This document shows, piece by piece, positions 35,843 through 43,974 of a stretch of 64,000 nt of DNA. The number at the start of each line of letters is the position of its first letter. The first letter of the stretch is position 1. The notes below the pieces were generated by a model. It was not told the DNA's origin and searched no databases. It saw only the letters and a program-made list of their open reading frames with translations. Made by a program: the position numbers and the translations under genes. Origin of the DNA: Anaerovirgula multivorans (GTDB lineage Bacteria; Bacillota; Clostridia; Peptostreptococcales; Natronincolaceae); NCBI RefSeq assembly GCF_900188145.1, contig NZ_FZOJ01000001.1:248001-312000 (forward strand), written 5' to 3'.

Positions 35843-37378
35843 TTACCTCCCTACAAGATTAGAAGTCCTTCTATATTGAAGTGCTTCAGCTAAATGATCA
35901 ACTTTGATAGCATCACATCCATCTAAATCTGCAATCGTTCGAGTAATTTTGATTATTCTATTATAGGCCCGAGCGCTCAACTTCATTCTTTCGTAGGCAT
36001 TGCTTAATAACTGTTGAGATTTATTATCTAATACACAGTGCTTTTTTACAGCAGAAGCAGTTAGCTGACTGTTAAAAGTAAATTTAGTATTCTTGTACCT
36101 TTGCAATTGTCTTTGACGAGCTTTTTCTACTCTTTGTCTTATTTCTTTGGATCCTTCTGTTGCCTTATTACTAGTTAAATCCCTATAGGAAACTGCTGTA
36201 GTTTCAATAACAATATCCATACGGTCCATGAGAGGTCCTGATATTTTGCCTGCATAACGATTTACTTGATGCGGTGTACAACTACATCGGTGATCATTGC
36301 CTTCAGTACCATAATATCCACAGGGGCACGGATTCATGGAACAAACCAGCATAAACTTAGCTGGGTATGTGAAGGAACCGTTTGCTCTAGATATGGTTAT
36401 AAATCCATCTTCTAAAGGTTGTCTTAGAACTTCTAATGCATTTTTGTTGAATTCAGGTAACTCATCTAAAAACAGCACCCCATAATGGCTTAAGGAAACC
36501 TCTCCAGGCTTAGGGATGCGACCTCCTCCAGTTAACGCCACCATGGATGAAGTATGGTGTGGCGATCTAAAGGGTCTTTGAGCTACTAAGCCTTTATTAG
36601 GTTCTAGCAAGCCTGTGATGCTATATATTTTTGTGATTTCCATCGCCTCTTCAAACGTCAACTTAGGGAGGATAGAAGGTAGTCTTCTGGCTGCCATTGT
36701 TTTACCAGAGCCTGGGGGCCCTGTCATGAGAAGATTATGGCAACCTGCTGCTACAATCTCCAAACCTCTTTTTAAGTTTTCTTGACCTCTTAAATCCTTT
36801 AGATCATCCTCAAACTCATGAAATTCTAATTCCTCTACATTATTTCCAACAAAGGTCTGTACTTGGATCTCCCCTTTAATGAACAAAACCAATTCTTTTA
36901 GAGACTTTATTCCTATACACTGTAGTCCATTGACGAGCTTAGCCTCTTCTATGTTCATTAATGGTAGTATAACCTTGCTACATCCTTTATCATAGGCTTC
37001 TAACAACATAGGTAAAACGCCATTGATCCGGTTAACCTCTCCATCTAATGATAGTTCTCCTAAAGTAATGATTTCGGAAAAATTTTCAAGTGTAATTTGT
37101 CTAGATGCAGCCAAAATACCAAGAGCAATAGGCAAATCAAAATGGGTACCTTCTTTCTTAGTATCTGCTGGAGATAAGTTGATTGTTATTCTTTTTAAAG
37201 GAAATTCAAATCCACTATTATTGATGGCAGCCCTTACTCTCTCTTTAGATTCTTTCAGTGCAACGTCTGGCAGTCCGACGATGTTCACAACAGGCAGTCC
37301 ATTAGCTATATCTACCTCAACTTCAATCTCCGTTACTTGTAGACCATAAATACAACAAGTTTTTATTTTAGCAAGCAT
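35843..37378 (-). CDS. comM: ComM/YifB family AAA+ ATPase
   Basis: ComM is a magnesium-chelatase-like AAA+ helicase that promotes branch migration during transformation in Gram-negative bacteria. The protein (511 aa) has an N-terminal Lon-C-like domain (about 1-165), Walker A GPPGSGKTMAARRLP, Walker B VLFLDELPEF, a zinc-like CNPCPCG-type stretch (CSMNPCPCGYYG), and a C-terminal helical domain. I start it at the ATG at 37,378 (AGGGTG 7 bases upstream); a GTG two codons earlier is possible. An insertion-sequence remnant begins about 30 bases upstream. Confidence 0.93.
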   Translation of the reverse strand: MLAKIKTCCIYGLQVTEIEVEVDIANGLPVVNIVGLPDVALKESKERVRAAINNSGFEFPLKRITINLSPADTKKEGTHFDLPIALGILAASRQITLENFSEIITLGELSLDGEVNRINGVLPMLLEAYDKGCSKVILPLMNIEEAKLVNGLQCIGIKSLKELVLFIKGEIQVQTFVGNNVEELEFHEFEDDLKDLRGQENLKRGLEIVAAGCHNLLMTGPPGSGKTMAARRLPSILPKLTFEEAMEITKIYSITGLLEPNKGLVAQRPFRSPHHTSSMVALTGGGRIPKPGEVSLSHYGVLFLDELPEFNKNALEVLRQPLEDGFITISRANGSFTYPAKFMLVCSMNPCPCGYYGTEGNDHRCSCTPHQVNRYAGKISGPLMDRMDIVIETTAVSYRDLTSNKATEGSKEIRQRVEKARQRQLQRYKNTKFTFNSQLTASAVKKHCVLDNKSQQLLSNAYERMKLSARAYNRIIKITRTIADLDGCDAIKVDHLAEALQYRRTSNLVGR

Positions 37379-37410
37379 ATCCACACACCCTAATTCATGA
37401 ATTTGTCCTT

Positions 37411-37742
37411 CCGTGCATTGCTAAGTCTCCCGCTTCAACAAGCGGGAGATCAAGCACTACATTCTGGAAGTAAATTCGACTACAAATTCAGTGGGAGTAA
37501 AAACTCCCTCTGAATTAAGTCTCATCTTATACTTAATATAAGTAAAGTATTCTATATATAATAGTTTATCCCTTTAAATTCTACATCTTTTTTCCATAAA
37601 TTAGGTATATGCTGTAAAAACCTGCTGTAATCTTATGATTCAATAAGGGCTTTGCCCGTCATTCAACGTTTTCAGTGGGAGATTGAACTCCCACTGAAAA
37701 AATTAAGTGGAACCCGCCGCCTATAGAGGCGGGGGACATCTT
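37411..37742. mobile_element. IS200/IS605-like non-autonomous remnant
   Basis: This 330-base gap holds no gene but four strong hairpins. They are 37,426-37,449 (10-bp stem, TCTCCCGCTT arm), 37,485-37,516 (13 pairs, one mismatch), 37,669-37,700 (13-bp perfect stem) and 37,717-37,732 (6-bp GC stem, longer with one mismatch). The two middle hairpins share TTCAGTGGGAG. Subterminal GC hairpins of this style mark the ends of IS200/IS605 transposons and their palindrome-associated derivatives. No tnpA or tnpB remains. Exact ends are uncertain, and no target duplication is expected for the family. Confidence 0.65.
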
Positions 37743-37755
37743 AATTTAGTTATAT

Positions 37756-38109
37756 TTAAAAAGCATTTTCAATGTGATTTATTTGATAGGATTCCTCCAT
37801 CCATTGAACTTCCATGACATCAAAACGAAAATTAACATCTTGTATTTTTTTATGTTGTATGTACTGTTGTGCCAATCTATGTAAAGTCATTTGTTTTCTA
37901 TAGTTAACTGCTTCCCTAGGCAACCCAAAAACCGTAGATTTTCTAGTTTTTACTTCTATAAAAACCACAACATTATTTTTCTGTGCTATAATGTCGATTT
38001 CTCCTAGTTTGGTTCTGTAGTTATTGACTAATATACTATAACCTTGATCAATTAAATATTTTCTACTTAACTGTTCCCCCAGTTCACCAACTTTTTTTCT
38101 CATACCCAT
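37756..38109 (-). CDS. yraN: YraN family (UPF0102) endonuclease-like protein
   Basis: This 117-aa protein is of the UPF0102 family, which has a restriction-endonuclease-like fold. The signature is GELGEQLSRKYLIDQGY, then LGEIDIIAQKNNVVVFIEVKTRK, holding the E-D-ExK catalytic-type residues. The cellular role is not firmly known; Holliday-junction or recombination-linked processing has been suggested. It follows rnhB closely and is separated from comM by the insertion remnant. Confidence 0.88.
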   Translation of the reverse strand: MGMRKKVGELGEQLSRKYLIDQGYSILVNNYRTKLGEIDIIAQKNNVVVFIEVKTRKSTVFGLPREAVNYRKQMTLHRLAQQYIQHKKIQDVNFRFDVMEVQWMEESYQINHIENAF

Positions 38110-38122
38110 TCCCCTCTTAATA

Positions 38123-38734
38123 TTAGGTTAAAATTTTTTTAAGGAAACTTTTTCTGTGCATTTCTGTCGCTCCATAATTTATCAGAGCCTCCTTATGGGC
38201 TTTTGTGGCATATCCTTTGTGTTGAAGTATCCCATATTGGGGATACTGTCCATGCCATTCTACACATAGCTTATCTCTTGTAACCTTAGCGATTATCGAT
38301 GCAGCTGCAATGCCATGAACTAAATCATCTCCTTTGATGATGGCCCTTTGAGGAATGTTGGTTTCAATTTCTTCTGCATCAATTAGTATGTAATCAGGTA
38401 TAGCTGAGTTTCCCCGATAATCCTTCAAATCATTAACTGCTTCCTTCATAGCTAATCTAGCTGCATTTTTAATGTTAATTTCATCGATTATTTTTGATGA
38501 TACGATGCCAATACCAATTGCTATAGCCTTTTCTTTAATAATTTCATACATCTCCTCCCGCTTTTTGGGGGAGAGCTTTTTTGAATCCTTCACACCCTCT
38601 ATCTTTAAACCTTTAGGTAAGATTACAGATGCTGCTAAAACAGGTCCAAATAAACACCCTCTTCCAACCTCATCACAGAAAGCAAGGTTCTTATATCCAA
38701 TTTCCCAGAGACTATTTTCTATATGTAATTCCAT
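38123..38734 (-). CDS. rnhB: Ribonuclease HII
   Basis: RNase HII removes ribonucleotides from RNA-DNA hybrids. The 203-aa protein has the N-terminal active-site motif CDEVGRGCLFGPV, the SKKLSPKKREEMY stretch, IDAEEI and the C-terminal AASIIAKVTRDKL. Length is typical. It sits between rbgA and yraN, the same order as in Bacillus. Confidence 0.96.
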   Translation of the reverse strand: MELHIENSLWEIGYKNLAFCDEVGRGCLFGPVLAASVILPKGLKIEGVKDSKKLSPKKREEMYEIIKEKAIAIGIGIVSSKIIDEINIKNAARLAMKEAVNDLKDYRGNSAIPDYILIDAEEIETNIPQRAIIKGDDLVHGIAAASIIAKVTRDKLCVEWHGQYPQYGILQHKGYATKAHKEALINYGATEMHRKSFLKKILT

Positions 38735-38776
38735 TAATTTTTTATCCCCCTTGTTATTCTATACCCACAATTTTTA

Positions 38777-39634
38777 TTACAAAGCTACAAATGGTTCTTC
38801 TAAAGAAATTTTACCTATTTTGCCCCCACGAAACTCATCTAGTATCATATTAGCTACTCTTGAATAGTCTACTTCACCGCCACTAATAATGCAACCTCGA
38901 TTTTTAGCTATTTTGTTCATTATATCTATAGGTAAGTCTAACACTTCATCTAATTTATATCTAGCTACCAATTTATCCTTATCCTGTTGCCATAGCTTCT
39001 CTGTTAATTTGAGAGCAAGTGTTTCTACATCCATAATCTCATCTTTAATTGCTCCTGTGAAAGCTAGATTAAGTGCCACCTCTTGATCTTCGAACTTAGG
39101 CCATAGAATACCTGGTGTATCTAGCAGTTCCATATTTCCCCTCAATCTAATCCATTGCTTACCTTTCGTAACTCCAGGACGATCTCCAGTTTTAGCACTT
39201 TTCCTTCCAGTTAACCTATTAATTATAGACGATTTCCCAACATTAGGAATGCCTACAATCATGACTCGTATCGCTCTTCCCTTTATTCCTTTTGCTTTTA
39301 AAGCCTCCATCTTCTCTTTCACAACATCTTCGGCTTCAACTAACACTTGTTTTAGTCCTTTGCCTTCTATTGTGTCAACAGGTATCGCTCTTATTCCTTG
39401 GTTTTTATAATAATCTATCCATTTTTTTGTGACTCGATCATTTGCTAAGTCAACCTTGTTTAATACCACGACCTTCGGCTTATTTCCTATTACTTCATCT
39501 ATAACAGGATTCTTACTGCTTAAAGGAATTCTCGCATCTAATAATTCAAACACCACATCTACTAGCTTAAGTTGTTCTCTTAACAACTCTCGAGTTTTTT
39601 TCATATGTCCAGGATACCAATTTATATTCATCAT
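38777..39634 (-). CDS. rbgA: Ribosome biogenesis GTPase RbgA (YlqF)
   Basis: RbgA is a circularly permuted GTPase needed for late 50S subunit assembly. Motif order in the 285-aa protein shows the permutation: G4 (LNKVDLAND, about residue 55) precedes G1 (GIPNVGKSSIIN, about 127) and G3 (DTPGILWP, about 173). The N-terminal NWYPGHMKKTRELL is the family hallmark. RBS AAGGAGCGAT is present. It directly follows the rplS terminator, so it likely has its own promoter, though none is obvious. Confidence 0.96.
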   Translation of the reverse strand: MMNINWYPGHMKKTRELLREQLKLVDVVFELLDARIPLSSKNPVIDEVIGNKPKVVVLNKVDLANDRVTKKWIDYYKNQGIRAIPVDTIEGKGLKQVLVEAEDVVKEKMEALKAKGIKGRAIRVMIVGIPNVGKSSIINRLTGRKSAKTGDRPGVTKGKQWIRLRGNMELLDTPGILWPKFEDQEVALNLAFTGAIKDEIMDVETLALKLTEKLWQQDKDKLVARYKLDEVLDLPIDIMNKIAKNRGCIISGGEVDYSRVANMILDEFRGGKIGKISLEEPFVAL

Positions 39635-39714
39635 ATCGCTCCTTTATCATTCATGAAGAATTAGAGGACTTGGTTAGACTATAATTAATTTTAGCATTAT
39701 TTAATAGCGAAATA

Positions 39715-39740
39715 AAAGGGACTGTTTACAGTCCCTTTTA
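39715..39740 (-). terminator. Intrinsic terminator after rplS
   Basis: Perfect 11-base arms (39,715-39,725; 39,730-39,740) with a 4-base loop begin just past the rplS stop. On the minus strand the stem ends in CCCTTTTATTTC, giving a U-tract. Together with the promoter upstream it makes rplS a single-gene transcript. Confidence 0.85.
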
Positions 39741-39742
39741 TA

Positions 39743-40093
39743 CTAGTATTTTTTCTTTTCTTTAATCTTAAACGCTGCTTTACCAATTCTATCTCTTAAA
39801 TAAAATAGCTTAGCTCTTCTAACTTTACCATGTTTTATCACTTCAATCTTTTCAAGCTTTGGAGAGTGCACTGGGAAAGTTCTTTCCACACCTACACCAT
39901 AAGAAATTCTTCTTACAGTAAAGGTTTCTCCAATACCTCCACCTTGTTTTTTAATAACGATTCCTTCAAAAACCTGTATTCTTTCTCTATTACCTTCTTT
40001 AATTCTTACATGTACTTTTACTGTGTCACCAGTATTAAAATCTACAACATCGCTTTTAAGTTGTTCTTTTTCAATAGCTCTAATTAAATCCAT
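39743..40093 (-). CDS. rplS: 50S ribosomal protein L19
   Basis: L19 lies at the 30S-50S interface. The 116-aa protein has [20 protein letters not shown] and [20 protein letters not shown], both standard. A strong ribosome site (AAGGAAGGAGG) precedes the ATG. It is flanked by its own promoter and terminator, with a short structured leader that may give autogenous control. Confidence 0.98.
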   Translation of the reverse strand: MDLIRAIEKEQLKSDVVDFNTGDTVKVHVRIKEGNRERIQVFEGIVIKKQGGGIGETFTVRRISYGVGVERTFPVHSPKLEKIEVIKHGKVRRAKLFYLRDRIGKAAFKIKEKKKY

Positions 40094-40099
40094 GGTTGT

Positions 40100-40154
40100 A
40101 CCTCCTTCCTTCCTAGACGTTCATATGTTTTCATAGAGGACCGTCCGTACTAAC
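40100..40154 (-). ncRNA. Candidate L19 leader (autoregulatory mRNA element)
   Basis: Between the predicted start site and the rplS ribosome site, the minus strand can form an outer GACG/CGTC pairing and an inner TATG-AAAA-CATA hairpin, plus a GGACGGTCC stretch. L19 leaders of this size are known in Firmicutes. I rely on position and pairing only; the consensus was not aligned, so class membership is tentative. Confidence 0.4.
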
Positions 40155-40160
40155 TTTGCA

Positions 40161-40189
40161 ATTATATCATAACTATTCTAATAGTTCAA
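40161..40189 (-). promoter_or_regulatory. Sigma-A promoter of rplS
   Basis: On the minus strand TTGAAC (40,184-40,189) and TATAAT (40,161-40,166) are 17 bases apart. Transcription should start near 40,154, giving a leader of about 60 nt before rplS. The promoter lies between the trmD stop and rplS. Confidence 0.75.
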
Positions 40190-40196
40190 TAGTTTC

Positions 40197-40940
40197 CTAG
40201 CTATGTTTTTTTAAGAAATCCAAGGTTTTTTTATCCTCATCTGATAGGCTAGCATTTTCAAGCAAATCAGGTCTTCTTTCAAAGGTGATTTCTAAGGATT
40301 TCTTTCTTCTCCATTTTTCTATTTCTTTATGATTGCCAGAGGATAATACCGAAGGGACTTCTAATCCTCTAAAATCATAGGGTCTGGTGTAATGTGGATA
40401 TTCCAACAATCCTGAATAGAAAGATTCCTCTTGAAAGCTTTCCTCTTGACCTAAAACACCTGGTATTAACCTAGCTACAGCATCTATTATAACAGCTACC
40501 GGTAGTTCTCCTCCAGTTAATACGTAATCTCCAATAGATATTTCGTCTGTTACTAATGAATCAATAACTCTTTGATCAATCCCTTCATAATGACCACAGA
40601 TAAATATCAAAGAGTCTTCCTTAGCAAGGTTAAGAGCTAACTCTTGGTTAAAAACTTTTCCTTTAGGCGAACAATATATTGTTCTTATGTCTTCATTATT
40701 AGCCATAACGTCTTTGATTGCAGCTTGATAGCAATCAAATATAGGTTGTGGTGTCATGATCATACCTGCTCCACCACCATACGGGTAGTCATCAACTTTT
40801 TTATGCTTGCTATCTGAAAAATCCCTAATATTTATATATTCTATATCTATTAGACCTTTTTCTTGAGCGTTTTTTATTATGCTAACATCTAAAGGTCCTT
40901 TAACTATTTCAGGAAATAAAGTTAGTACTTTAATCCTCAT
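40197..40940 (-). CDS. trmD: tRNA (guanine-37-N1)-methyltransferase TrmD
   Basis: TrmD makes m1G37 in tRNA, preventing frameshifts. The 247-aa protein has the trefoil-knot AdoMet site (YCSPKGKVFNQELA; HYEGIDQRV; IGDYVLTGGELPV) and the C-terminal ARLIPGVLG region. Its start overlaps the rimM stop (TAATG), so the two are co-translated, as in most bacteria. Confidence 0.97.
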   Translation of the reverse strand: MRIKVLTLFPEIVKGPLDVSIIKNAQEKGLIDIEYINIRDFSDSKHKKVDDYPYGGGAGMIMTPQPIFDCYQAAIKDVMANNEDIRTIYCSPKGKVFNQELALNLAKEDSLIFICGHYEGIDQRVIDSLVTDEISIGDYVLTGGELPVAVIIDAVARLIPGVLGQEESFQEESFYSGLLEYPHYTRPYDFRGLEVPSVLSSGNHKEIEKWRRKKSLEITFERRPDLLENASLSDEDKKTLDFLKKHS

Positions 40941-41440
40941 TATTCTATCATTCCTTCAATGGGTTTAACAATGATTCTACCTGTTTCAAGAGAAATTTCC
41001 GGGATGAACTCCTTTACTGCTGGAATCATTACTTCTTTTCCCTGTTGATTTTTAATGACATATACTTCACTTGACCCTGCCTGCAGTATATCCACTACTT
41101 TGCCTAAATATTCCTCCTCAGCAGTATAAACCTCTAAACCAATGATATCTGAGATATAATAGGTATCCTCAGCCAATACTCTTTTTTGACTTTCATCTAT
41201 TAGTAGATACTTCCCTTTAAATTTTTCTACTTGATTAATATCATCATAATCTTTAAAGGAAATCAGCAAATTTTTAGGTCTATATTTAATACTATTGATA
41301 TAGAATTTTTTTTCAACACCTTCAATATAAATCCATTCTAATTCTTCAAATCGCTCATCGTAATCTGTTAAGGAAAGAACTTTCACTTCCCCTTTGATTC
41401 CATGGGTATTTAGTATTTTCCCAACTTTTATATATTTCAT
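40940..41440 (-). CDS. rimM: 16S rRNA processing protein RimM
   Basis: RimM helps mature the 30S head. The 166-aa protein has the N-terminal RimM domain (VGKILNTHGIKGEVKVLSLTD) and a C-terminal PRC-barrel (DIIGLEVYTAEEEYLGKV; EVMIPAVKEFI). It heads the rimM-trmD pair. A gap of 167 bases separates it from khpA. Confidence 0.96.
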   Translation of the reverse strand: MKYIKVGKILNTHGIKGEVKVLSLTDYDERFEELEWIYIEGVEKKFYINSIKYRPKNLLISFKDYDDINQVEKFKGKYLLIDESQKRVLAEDTYYISDIIGLEVYTAEEEYLGKVVDILQAGSSEVYVIKNQQGKEVMIPAVKEFIPEISLETGRIIVKPIEGMIE

Positions 41441-41578
41441 ATATTCTACACCCTTTTTAAAATTAGAGGATATCTTTAAACTAACGTTAGTATTAGCTTA
41501 AAAATCAAATTTTATAGTATAAAATAGTCTTCTTTTGAAAGATTTAAAGAATGACTATTTTTAAGATTTAATTTGAAT

Positions 41579-41602
41579 AAGGATTAGGGAACCCTAATCC
41601 TT
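41579..41602 (-). terminator. Hairpin after khpA (probable terminator)
   Basis: AAGGATTAGG and CCTAATCCTT (41,579-41,588 and 41,593-41,602) are perfect arms six bases past the khpA stop. On the minus strand the stem is followed by ATTCAAATT, a weak U-tract. A second, larger-loop inverted repeat (AAAATAGTC, 41,521-41,529; GACTATTTT, 41,553-41,561) follows. Either could end the ylxM-ffh-rpsP-khpA transcript. Confidence 0.5.
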
Positions 41603-41607
41603 TGCTG

Positions 41608-41835
41608 TTAGATAATCTCTACAATCACTCTTTTGTTTTCCTTAGTGGCAGCTGCTTTGACCACGGTTCTAATGGCTTTTGCAATTCTACCTTGCTTTCC
41701 AATGACTTTTCCCATATCATCTGGGGCTACCTTTAACTCTACAATAATAGATTGATTGCCTTCAACCTCAGTAACTACAACTTCTTCTGGATGATCTACT
41801 AGTGCTTTAGCGATAATTTCCACTAAATGACCCAT
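41608..41835 (-). CDS. khpA: KH-domain RNA-binding protein KhpA (YlqC)
   Basis: KhpA is a small KH-domain RNA-binding protein that pairs with KhpB (Jag) in Gram-positives. The 75-aa protein has the GxxG loop in MGKVIGKQGRIAKAIR. Its place after rpsP is conserved. Length is normal. Confidence 0.92.
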   Translation of the reverse strand: MGHLVEIIAKALVDHPEEVVVTEVEGNQSIIVELKVAPDDMGKVIGKQGRIAKAIRTVVKAAATKENKRVIVEII

Positions 41836-41862
41836 TTGTATACCCCCTAGTATATAGAATTA

Positions 41863-42108
41863 TTATTCAATAATCCCATTCTTTTTAAACAAGTCTTTTA
41901 CAGTATCTGTTGGTTGTGCACCATTGCCTAACCATTTGATTGCTTTCTCATTATCTATTTTTATTTCCTTTGGTTGGGAAATTGGATTGTAGTATCCTAT
42001 CTCTTCGATAAATCTACCATCTCTAGGAGCTCTAGCATCAGCAACTACGATTCTGTAAAAAGGTCTTTTCTTTTGACCCATTCTTTTTAATCTAATTTTT
42101 ACTGCCAT
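41863..42108 (-). CDS. rpsP: 30S ribosomal protein S16
   Basis: S16 is an early-assembly 30S protein. The 81-aa protein starts [20 protein letters not shown], which is standard, and includes [17 protein letters not shown] start at the ATG at 42,108, with GGAGGTG 7 bases upstream; a GTG three codons earlier is part of that ribosome site. Confidence 0.98.
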   Translation of the reverse strand: MAVKIRLKRMGQKKRPFYRIVVADARAPRDGRFIEEIGYYNPISQPKEIKIDNEKAIKWLGNGAQPTDTVKDLFKKNGIIE

Positions 42109-42137
42109 TTTTTTCACCTCCTTTAAATATTCAAAAG

Positions 42138-43484
42138 TTATTGTCCAAGGAAAGGAAACTTAAATTTCCCTCCTTTTTTCATTGATTTTTCCATATCAGT
42201 AAATTGCTTCATCATTTTTCTTGTTTGTTCAAATTGTTTAATTAAGCGATTCACCTGTTGAACAGTTGTGCCACTACCATTTGCGATTCTTTTTCTTCTA
42301 CTACCATTAATAATCGTTGGATTTAATCTTTCTTCTTTTGTCATAGACTGAATAATGGCCTGTATATGAACTAGTTCCTTCTCATCCACTTCAAGGTTTT
42401 TTAGTTGCTTACCACCACCACCAGGAATCATCTCTAGTAGTTGACTTATGGGTCCCATACTTTTAACCTGCTGCAGCTGATCTAAAAAATCCTCAAAAGT
42501 AAATTGCTGGCTTTTCATTTTGTTATGAAGATCCTTGGCTTTTTCTGCGTCAAAAGAAGCCTGTGCCTTCTCTATAAGACTTAAAACATCCCCCATTCCC
42601 AATATCCTTGAAGCCATTCTATCTGGATGGAAAGGTTCAAGGTCGTCTAACTTTTCACCTAAGCCAACAAACTTTATTGGCTTATGAGTTACTGATCGAA
42701 CAGATAGTGCAGCACCACCTCTGGTATCTCCATCTAGCTTTGTTAAAATGACACCATCAATACCTAATTTGCCATTGAATTCTTCTGCAACATTTACAGC
42801 ATCTTGACCCGTCATAGAATCAATTACTAATAATATTTCATGAGGTTTAACAGTAGATTTTACATCTTGTAATTCCTCCATGAGCTCTTCATTAATATGA
42901 AGTCTTCCTGCGGTATCAATAATGATAACATCATTCCCATGGTTTACTCCATGCTCTACTCCAGCTCTAACGATATCAACTGGACTTAGCTTATCTCCCA
43001 TAGTGAATACTGGAACATCTACTTGTCCTCCAACAACCTGCAGCTGTTTGATGGCAGCTGGCCTATAAATATCTCCCGCTATCAGCAAAGGTCGCTTCCC
43101 TTGTTTTTTCAGTAGCCCTGACAGTTTACCACAGGTAGTAGTTTTACCCGCTCCTTGTAAGCCTACCAACATAATTATGGTAGGAGGTTTAGAAGCAAAG
43201 GTTAATTTGCTCTGGGTTTGACCCATTAACTCTGTTAACTCTTCATTTACTATTTTTATAACCTGTTGACCAGGAGTAAGACTTTCCAACACCTCTACTC
43301 CAACAGATCTGTCTTTTACTTTTTTTACAAAGTCTTTTACCACTTTAAAATTAACGTCCGCTTCTAATAAAGCTAATTTTACTTCCCTCATAGCTTCTGA
43401 TACATCTTGTTCAGTAAGCTTTCCTTTGCCTTTTAACTTTTTAAAAGTGTTTTGAAGCTTTTCAGCTAATCCTTCAAAAACCAT
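42138..43484 (-). CDS. ffh: Signal recognition particle protein Ffh
   Basis: Ffh is the SRP54 GTPase that targets membrane and secreted proteins. The protein (448 aa from the chosen ATG, AGGTG six bases upstream) has an N domain, a G domain with [31 protein letters not shown] and [12 protein letters not shown], and a Met-rich M domain from about residue 300 ([32 protein letters not shown]). Its partner receptor FtsY is 0.5 kb upstream. Confidence 0.97.
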   Translation of the reverse strand: MVFEGLAEKLQNTFKKLKGKGKLTEQDVSEAMREVKLALLEADVNFKVVKDFVKKVKDRSVGVEVLESLTPGQQVIKIVNEELTELMGQTQSKLTFASKPPTIIMLVGLQGAGKTTTCGKLSGLLKKQGKRPLLIAGDIYRPAAIKQLQVVGGQVDVPVFTMGDKLSPVDIVRAGVEHGVNHGNDVIIIDTAGRLHINEELMEELQDVKSTVKPHEILLVIDSMTGQDAVNVAEEFNGKLGIDGVILTKLDGDTRGGAALSVRSVTHKPIKFVGLGEKLDDLEPFHPDRMASRILGMGDVLSLIEKAQASFDAEKAKDLHNKMKSQQFTFEDFLDQLQQVKSMGPISQLLEMIPGGGGKQLKNLEVDEKELVHIQAIIQSMTKEERLNPTIINGSRRKRIANGSGTTVQQVNRLIKQFEQTRKMMKQFTDMEKSMKKGGKFKFPFLGQ

Positions 43485-43506
43485 GTTTTTCACCTACCTA
43501 GAGGAT

Positions 43507-43875
43507 TCAATTATTAAACAATTCATCAAATAACAGTTTCATATCATTAATTTCTTGTTTCAATTTTTCTTTTGATGAATTAGACTCTACTTGCTTTTCT
43601 AACCTAAAAACTTTATCCTTCAATTTTTCAATATTCGTCATCTTTGAATCGAATAGTTTAAAAAGCTTGAGTTTATCTTCATAATCATAAAGAATTTTTT
43701 CTGTTCTTTTAATCGTATCATACACTGCCTGTCTAGATATCTGCAGTTCCTGGGCAATTTCACCTAGCGATAGATCTTGATTGTAATATAAATCGATCAT
43801 ATCTCTTTGTTTTTCTGTAAGAAGTTGACTGTAAAAATCATATAGCATTGATATTTCAATTTTCTTTTCAATCAT
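43507..43875 (-). CDS. ylxM: YlxM family helix-turn-helix protein
   Basis: This 122-aa protein belongs to the UPF0122/YlxM family. It has a sigma-factor-like helix-turn-helix (LSLGEIAQELQISRQAVYDTIKR, about residues 31-53; shown in parts ELQISRQAVYDTIKR) and a C-terminal coiled coil. In Streptococcus it modulates SRP function. It is always next to ffh. A 24-bp palindrome overlaps its own start site, so autoregulation is a testable idea. Confidence 0.88.
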   Translation of the reverse strand: MIEKKIEISMLYDFYSQLLTEKQRDMIDLYYNQDLSLGEIAQELQISRQAVYDTIKRTEKILYDYEDKLKLFKLFDSKMTNIEKLKDKVFRLEKQVESNSSKEKLKQEINDMKLLFDELFNN

Positions 43876-43896
43876 GACAGCACTTCCTATTCATTG

Positions 43897-43920
43897 ATGT
43901 AAAGTAAATTTCCTTTACAT
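43897..43920. promoter_or_regulatory. 24-bp palindromic operator at the ylxM start site
   Basis: ATGTAAAG and CTTTACAT flank a central AAATTT, with only two unmatched positions in 24. It begins about five bases after the -10 box, across the predicted start of transcription, where a bound protein would repress. The likely binder is unknown; YlxM itself is one candidate because it has a helix-turn-helix. Confidence 0.6.
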
Positions 43921-43924
43921 TAGG

Positions 43925-43953
43925 ATTTTATACTATAACCCACCTACTGTCAA
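43925..43953 (-). promoter_or_regulatory. Sigma-A promoter of ylxM-ffh-rpsP-khpA
   Basis: On the minus strand TTGACA (43,948-43,953) and TAAAAT (43,925-43,930) are separated by 17 bases. It lies in the 99-base gap between the ftsY stop and ylxM, so the SRP/S16 genes can be made independently of smc-ftsY. Confidence 0.75.
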
Positions 43954-43974
43954 GTACTTTTTATTTACAATTCT

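Noticed and set aside
37385-37755. Hairpin array as a CRISPR locus
   Set aside because: The hairpins differ in sequence and spacing; there are no regular direct repeats with unique spacers and no cas genes nearby.
41441-41578. Promoter for rimM-trmD
   Set aside because: Several A+T-rich hexamers are present but no -35/-10 pair with good spacing; I could not support one over another.
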